This document shows, piece by piece, positions 60,387-64,000 of a stretch of DNA of 64,000 nt (positions are counted from its first letter, which is position 1; every line of letters begins with the position of its first letter). The notes under the pieces are model-generated. The model saw only the letters and a list, made by a program, of their open reading frames with translations. It ran no database searches and was not told where the DNA came from. The stretch is from assembly GCA_016713425.1 (NCBI GenBank), contig JADJPE010000005.1, positions 5,802,501-5,866,500 of the forward strand, given 5' to 3'. Position numbers and translations under genes: made by a program. Source of the stretch: Deltaproteobacteria bacterium (GTDB taxonomy: Bacteria > Myxococcota > Kuafuiibacteriia > Kuafuiibacteriales > Kuafuiibacteriaceae).

Positions 60387-61283
60387 ATGAGACTTCAGCT
60401 CATCGATCAGCCCGCCGCCGAACCGCGCAGGGATAGCCGCGGATCGGGGCATGCGCCCGATCGAGGTCATCATGAACATGATCATGGCGGTCCGCCCGAT
60501 CATACCCTTCGTCATGACCTTGGTCATGACCTGCACGCTGAGGTCCCGAATCCGAGCGGTCGCGGCGTAGGAATCTTCGAATCACTGCCCGACCTGGTCG
60601 CCCATGAGCTCAACAATCCGCTCCACATCATCGCGGCTTTCGCGCGGCTGGCGCAGCGCACGGCCGTTCCCGAGCAGAAGCGCGCGCGGTACCTCGAGAT
60701 CATATGCCAGTCAGTGGAGCGATGCAGCGAGGTGGTTCACCAGCTCGCGGAGGCCTCGCTGGACCGTCCTCCAAGGGCGGAGGAGGTCATCGATCTCGAA
60801 GCGCTTGGCCGCGAAGTCTTGACCCGTATAGGTCGGAGCGACACACACACGTTCGCGGTGACCAAAACCGACGTCGCCCCTTGCTGTCAGGGCGAGCGCC
60901 GCTTGATTGACTTCGTCCTGTACCAGCTCGTCCAGGCGGCAACGGAGGCCGTATGCGCCGGTGGGCAGGTCCAAATGTCGGTGACGTGCGACCAGGACAA
61001 CATCTACGTCTTCGTCGAGGACTCCGGTGCTCGCGTTCGCGGCGCGCTACGAAGCGATGCCCAGGCTCCGCAGTTCTCGCTCGCCGAAGGACCTCGCTCA
61101 CGGGTCGAGGGCGCAAGCATTTCGCTCTGCCGCGCCGTCGCTCAACGCCATGGAGGGAACATTCTCGTCACCGACAGTGTCCGCTTGGGCGGGGCCCTGT
61201 TCGTGCTCACCCTGCCTGCCTATCACGCCCCGAAGACGCTAGACTCCGACCGTGGACGAACCGCCTCGAGTCCTGATCGTTGA
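60387..61283 (+). CDS. Kinase-like phosphotransfer protein with histidine-rich head and decayed ATP-binding domain
   Basis: The 298-residue protein has nine histidines within residues 22-50 (GHHEHDH and more), then a kinase dimerisation helix: H73 in VAHELNNPLHIIAAFARLAQ. That helix is very close to the one in the neighbouring kinase (RYLEIICQSVERCSEVVHQL versus RYLEVIRESADRCSKIVRSL). The ATPase domain, by contrast, has lost the N-box (LYQLVQAATEAV), the DxGxG motif (EDSGARVRG) and the GTGLGL lid (EGASISLCR), so ATP binding is unlikely. It may be phosphorylated by the other kinase and pass the phosphate to the regulator it overlaps. A sigma-54 promoter lies upstream. Confidence 0.85.
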   Translation: MRLQLIDQPAAEPRRDSRGSGHAPDRGHHEHDHGGPPDHTLRHDLGHDLHAEVPNPSGRGVGIFESLPDLVAHELNNPLHIIAAFARLAQRTAVPEQKRARYLEIICQSVERCSEVVHQLAEASLDRPPRAEEVIDLEALGREVLTRIGRSDTHTFAVTKTDVAPCCQGERRLIDFVLYQLVQAATEAVCAGGQVQMSVTCDQDNIYVFVEDSGARVRGALRSDAQAPQFSLAEGPRSRVEGASISLCRAVAQRHGGNILVTDSVRLGGALFVLTLPAYHAPKTLDSDRGRTASSPDR

Positions 61284-62679
61284 CGACGAGCCCTCCATCC
61301 TCGAATCCTGGGCGGAGTTTCTCGAGGACGAGTTCGAGGTCGAGCTCTACGCCGACCCAACGAGCGCCCTCGCCTACGCTCAGCGTTCCGACACCGAGGT
61401 CGACGTCGCCCTCCTCGACCTCCGAATGCCCGGAATGGACGGACTCACCTTGATGCAAGCGCTCAAGGCACTCCCGCACAGCCCGGAGGTCATCATGATC
61501 ACGGGCCAGGGTTCCATTGAGAGCGCCGTGCAGGCGATGCGGATGGGCGCCTATGATTTTCTCTGCAAACCCATCGCGGACTTCGACGACGCGATCTGCC
61601 GGATTCGCGCGGCGTCAGAGCGTCGACGCCTGAGGCGCCTGAACGCCTCACTCAAGGAACGCTTGCTCGCCTTCGCGCCCGACCGAGAGCTCATCGGTGA
61701 GTCCATTGAGATCCATCGTATCCGGGACATGATCCCACGGCTTCACGATACCTCGGCCCCCGTCCTCATCACCGGCGAGAGCGGAACCGGCAAGGAGCTC
61801 ATCGCGCGCGCCATCCACGCCAGCAGCTCGAGAACGACCCGACCTTTCGTGGCGGCGAACTGCGGCGCCTTCGCGGATTCGCTCGTCGACAGCGAGCTCT
61901 TCGGCCACGAACGAGGCGCCTTCACCGGCGCCGTATCGGCACACCGGGGTCTGTTCGAGGCGGCCGACGGTGGCGTGCTCTTCCTTGATGAGATCGGCGA
62001 CCTTCCACTCGATACGCAGGTGCGACTCCTGCGGGCCCTCCAGGAAGGAGAAATCCGTCCCGTCGGTTCCACGCGCTCCCGCCACGTCGACGTTCGCATC
62101 GTGGCCGCGACGAACGTCGACCTCGAGCGGGCTATGCGAGAAGGACGCTTTCGCGAAGACCTCTACTTCCGAATCAGCACGTTCCGAATCCACGTGCCAC
62201 CCCTGCGAGAACGACGCGACGACATACCGCTCCTCGCCCACCATCTTCTCAACAAGGTGGCACAACGGCTCGAACGACCCGCGCTTTCGTTCTCGGACGA
62301 AGTGCTCGAGGCCCTGGTGCGCTACAACTGGCCGGGGAACGTCCGCGAGTTGGCCAACACCATCGAGTATGGGGCAACGCTGAGCACCGACGGTCGGATC
62401 GCGCTTCATGATCTTCCGACTCAGGTCACGGCGTTCGAACGTTCTCGCCCGAACCAAACACCCGAACAACCATCCGATGCCGAGCTGCTCGCGACGGAGT
62501 ACCACGCAGCCAAGGAGCAAGTGGTCCGCGCCTTCGAAATCCGCTATTTGTCGGAGCTTCTCCGGTCAACGGAAGGAAATCTCTCGGCCGCGGCCCGCCA
62601 ATCCGGCATCGATCGTTCGAATCTGCGACGAATGTTGCGCAAGCACGACATTGCACCGACACCCAACAGCCTCGCCTGA
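61252..62679 (+). CDS. NtrC-class sigma-54 response regulator (second of two)
   Basis: The 475-residue protein has an intact receiver (RVLIVDDEPSILESWAEFLE; acceptor Asp in VALLDLRMPGMDG; Thr in MITGQG; Lys in LCKPIADF), an AAA+ domain (Walker A TGESGTGKELIARAIHA, sigma-54 loop ERGAFTGAVSAHRGLFEA, FLDEIGDLPLDTQVRLLRAL) and a Fis-type helix-turn-helix (STEGNLSAAARQSGIDRSNL). Its GTG start at 61252 overlaps the kinase-like gene by 32 bases, so the pair is tightly linked. It resembles FleR/FlgR/FlrC, which activate hook-tier genes, and is probably the output of this two-component island. Confidence 0.94.
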   Translation: MDEPPRVLIVDDEPSILESWAEFLEDEFEVELYADPTSALAYAQRSDTEVDVALLDLRMPGMDGLTLMQALKALPHSPEVIMITGQGSIESAVQAMRMGAYDFLCKPIADFDDAICRIRAASERRRLRRLNASLKERLLAFAPDRELIGESIEIHRIRDMIPRLHDTSAPVLITGESGTGKELIARAIHASSSRTTRPFVAANCGAFADSLVDSELFGHERGAFTGAVSAHRGLFEAADGGVLFLDEIGDLPLDTQVRLLRALQEGEIRPVGSTRSRHVDVRIVAATNVDLERAMREGRFREDLYFRISTFRIHVPPLRERRDDIPLLAHHLLNKVAQRLERPALSFSDEVLEALVRYNWPGNVRELANTIEYGATLSTDGRIALHDLPTQVTAFERSRPNQTPEQPSDAELLATEYHAAKEQVVRAFEIRYLSELLRSTEGNLSAAARQSGIDRSNLRRMLRKHDIAPTPNSLA

Positions 62680-62841
62680 ATCGGCCTTTTCCGGAGGTTC
62701 GCCGCTTTCGGTGTGAGTGACCGCCTGGCTGCTGGCTGACTGACTGAGTGAGTGGCCGCCTGGCTGCTGGCTGCTGGCTGCTGGCTGCTGACTGACGAGT
62801 GGCCGGCTGGCTGCTGGCGGTTGATTGGACTCTCGAGTCGG
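62680..62841. other. Convergent spacer, mostly simple repeat
   Basis: The 162-base spacer between the convergent regulator and surface-protein genes holds a simple repeat (62716-62827) and no gene. No strong U-tailed hairpin is seen, although the repeat may contribute to transcription end. Confidence 0.6.
62716..62827. repeat. Noncoding heptamer and tetramer repeat array
   Basis: Heptamer runs of ggctgct type (at least seven in all) alternate with gact/gagt tetramers, and a stretch of about 19 bases (ccgcctggctgctggctg) occurs twice. The 7-base period is not a multiple of three, in keeping with a noncoding place, unlike all coding arrays in the window. Confidence 0.85.
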
Positions 62842-64000
62842 CTATGGTTCGACCGTCGCTGAAAGGCGGAAGCTTCCACCTGTCACGCCCCAAGCATCGA
62901 CGACCACCAGATAGTCACCGGCCGCAAGGTTCGTGAGCTCGAGCCGAGATGAAACCGTGTTCTCGAGGTCATCGGCGCAGCCAAGCGCAGGCGTAGGCGT
63001 GGTTGCGCACCCCGGGATAACGTAGACCATCGTGTCGAAATTCGTCTCCGGGTGCTCAGTCGAGAGGACGATCTTCGATACGCCGGTCGCGAGATGCAAC
63101 ATGACCGCAGACTCCACGCGATCGATCGGGTCGCGCGGACCACATCCGGCCGGAGCATCCCAAAGACTCGAAGTACCGGTCTCGCCGATCACTTCTCTCG
63201 CTCCGTTCATCGGATCCAAAGTGGGTGCCGCATTGCACGCCATGGTGCGCAGTCGCCCCGCATATTGACAGGTATTCGAGATGCCCGGAATGCCGGGCGA
63301 ACACACGAGGCCCGCTGTGCAGCGGTCGAAGCCGCGCGGGTCACATCCCGCGCCCGCGCCGCGCATGGGCGTCGAAGAAATCGCGGCAACCTTGGGGTCA
63401 CTCAAGCGCCCACCTTCGTCTTCGGCTCGTACGCTGACCTGCACAACATCCTCTTCGAATCCAACGCCCGCCTGAAGCTGCAAGAAGAAGTTGTTGCCCG
63501 TGCTCGAGTCTGGTTCCTCGACCCGGAAGCCGCTCACCAAAGGCGGGGCGGGAAGCTCAAAGTCGCTCGCAAGCTGCATGAACTTGGGCTGGCCGCTCTT
63601 GTCGAGAAAGCCGATGTTCAACGCGTTGACGTCCTGATCGATGTCGGTGCCAATCACCAGAACCTTGGGGCCTTCAGGATCGCGAAGGTAGCTCACCCGC
63701 GAGATGACCGGCGGAACGCCCTCGACACACGCCGCGGGTTCACCTCGGCACGCGAGGCCAGTCTTGCAGCGATCGATCTGCCAGGTCGGATCACAGGCTT
63801 CGGCGAGGTTGCGTACCGGCTGGGGTACGACCTCGGCGCGGCGCATCTCGGATGGATTGCCAGCGCGATCGAGCAACACGATGTCGACCGAGATCGTGTT
63901 CGGAGCCTTCGCCAGGAAGGAAGGGATCGTCAGAACATCGTTCACGACGTTGCCGTCGAACACGGCCGGAAATGGATACGCGCGATCCGGTGCGTCGAGC
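62842..64000 (-). CDS. Cysteine-rich extracellular protein with C-terminal PPC-like domain (N-terminus cut by window edge)
   Basis: The frame continues past the right edge, so only about 385 C-terminal residues are seen. Two cysteine repeats of the same type occur: CDPTWQIDRCKTGLACRG...C and CDPRGFDRCTAGLVCSP...C, typical of secreted myxobacterial proteins. Between them is a beta-rich, Ig-like stretch. The last 110 residues (LHLATGVSKIVLSTEHPETN, then NLAAGDYLVVVDAWGVTGGS) look like a bacterial pre-peptidase C-terminal (PPC) domain. A surface or secreted location is likely; no catalytic motif is visible. It converges on the NtrC-class gene. Confidence 0.82.
   Translation of the reverse strand, partial: LDAPDRAYPFPAVFDGNVVNDVLTIPSFLAKAPNTISVDIVLLDRAGNPSEMRRAEVVPQPVRNLAEACDPTWQIDRCKTGLACRGEPAACVEGVPPVISRVSYLRDPEGPKVLVIGTDIDQDVNALNIGFLDKSGQPKFMQLASDFELPAPPLVSGFRVEEPDSSTGNNFFLQLQAGVGFEEDVVQVSVRAEDEGGRLSDPKVAAISSTPMRGAGAGCDPRGFDRCTAGLVCSPGIPGISNTCQYAGRLRTMACNAAPTLDPMNGAREVIGETGTSSLWDAPAGCGPRDPIDRVESAVMLHLATGVSKIVLSTEHPETNFDTMVYVIPGCATTPTPALGCADDLENTVSSRLELTNLAAGDYLVVVDAWGVTGGSFRLSATVEP

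Overview
The window reads as chromosome of a high-GC, flagellated Gram-negative bacterium of the deltaproteobacterial/Myxococcota kind. Flagellar L- and P-ring genes (flgH, flgI, flgA) show an outer membrane. A Pkn-type Ser/Thr kinase, a PilZ-like protein with a low-complexity linker, several sigma-54 type regulators and a cysteine-rich surface protein with a C-terminal PPC-like fold fit that group. No taxonomic search could be run, so this placement is an inference. FlhF and FlhG suggest a polar flagellum.

Layout. 1-14.0 kb holds housekeeping and metabolic genes: a Ser/Thr kinase cut by the left edge, a lipid kinase, a glycolate-oxidase-like pair (Fe-S subunit plus a fused double FAD-domain subunit), hutH, a PilZ-like protein, aspS, a small unknown gene, rluB and scpB. 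14.1-36.1 kb is one almost unbroken minus-strand flagellar block. In transcription order it runs fliM-N-O-P-Q-R-flhB-flhA-flhF-flhG-fliA-flgF-G-A-H-I-J-M-N-K-L, then fliC, fliD, fliS and an unknown gene in the fliT position. Many of its junctions are 4-base ATGA overlaps. 36.4-38.6 kb holds an HDOD gene and a divergent secreted endonuclease. 38.6-51.7 kb is a second minus-strand flagellar operon, flgB-C-fliE-F-G-H-I-J-K-flgD-E. 51.7-54.1 kb holds a second HDOD gene and an NtrC-class regulator. 54.5-58.4 kb (plus strand) holds an ATPase-domain-only Hsp70, flbD, motA, motB and fliL. 58.4-62.7 kb is a two-component island: a histidine kinase with a degenerate receiver, divergent from a kinase-like protein with a decayed ATPase domain and its overlapping NtrC-class regulator. 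The right edge cuts a cysteine-rich extracellular protein.

How it works together. The locus supplies nearly a complete flagellum: export gate and ATPase, MS/C rings, rod, hook, L/P rings, junction proteins, filament, cap, chaperones, FlgM/FliA checkpoint, stator and FliL. No chemotaxis gene is seen. A very good sigma-54 promoter precedes the decayed kinase and its regulator, so the two-component island probably drives a sigma-54 tier of flagellar expression, with FliA/FlgM controlling the filament tier.

The most interesting points are (1) the kinase pair, which share a nearly identical phosphotransfer helix although one has lost its ATP-binding motifs and gained a histidine-rich head; (2) the stand-alone Hsp70 ATPase domain next to flbD-motAB; (3) in-frame minisatellites with periods in multiples of 3 spread through at least nine genes, above all the giant fliK (about 1,370 codons), while the one clear noncoding array has a 7-base unit; and (4) a glycolate-oxidase GlcD-GlcE-like fusion.
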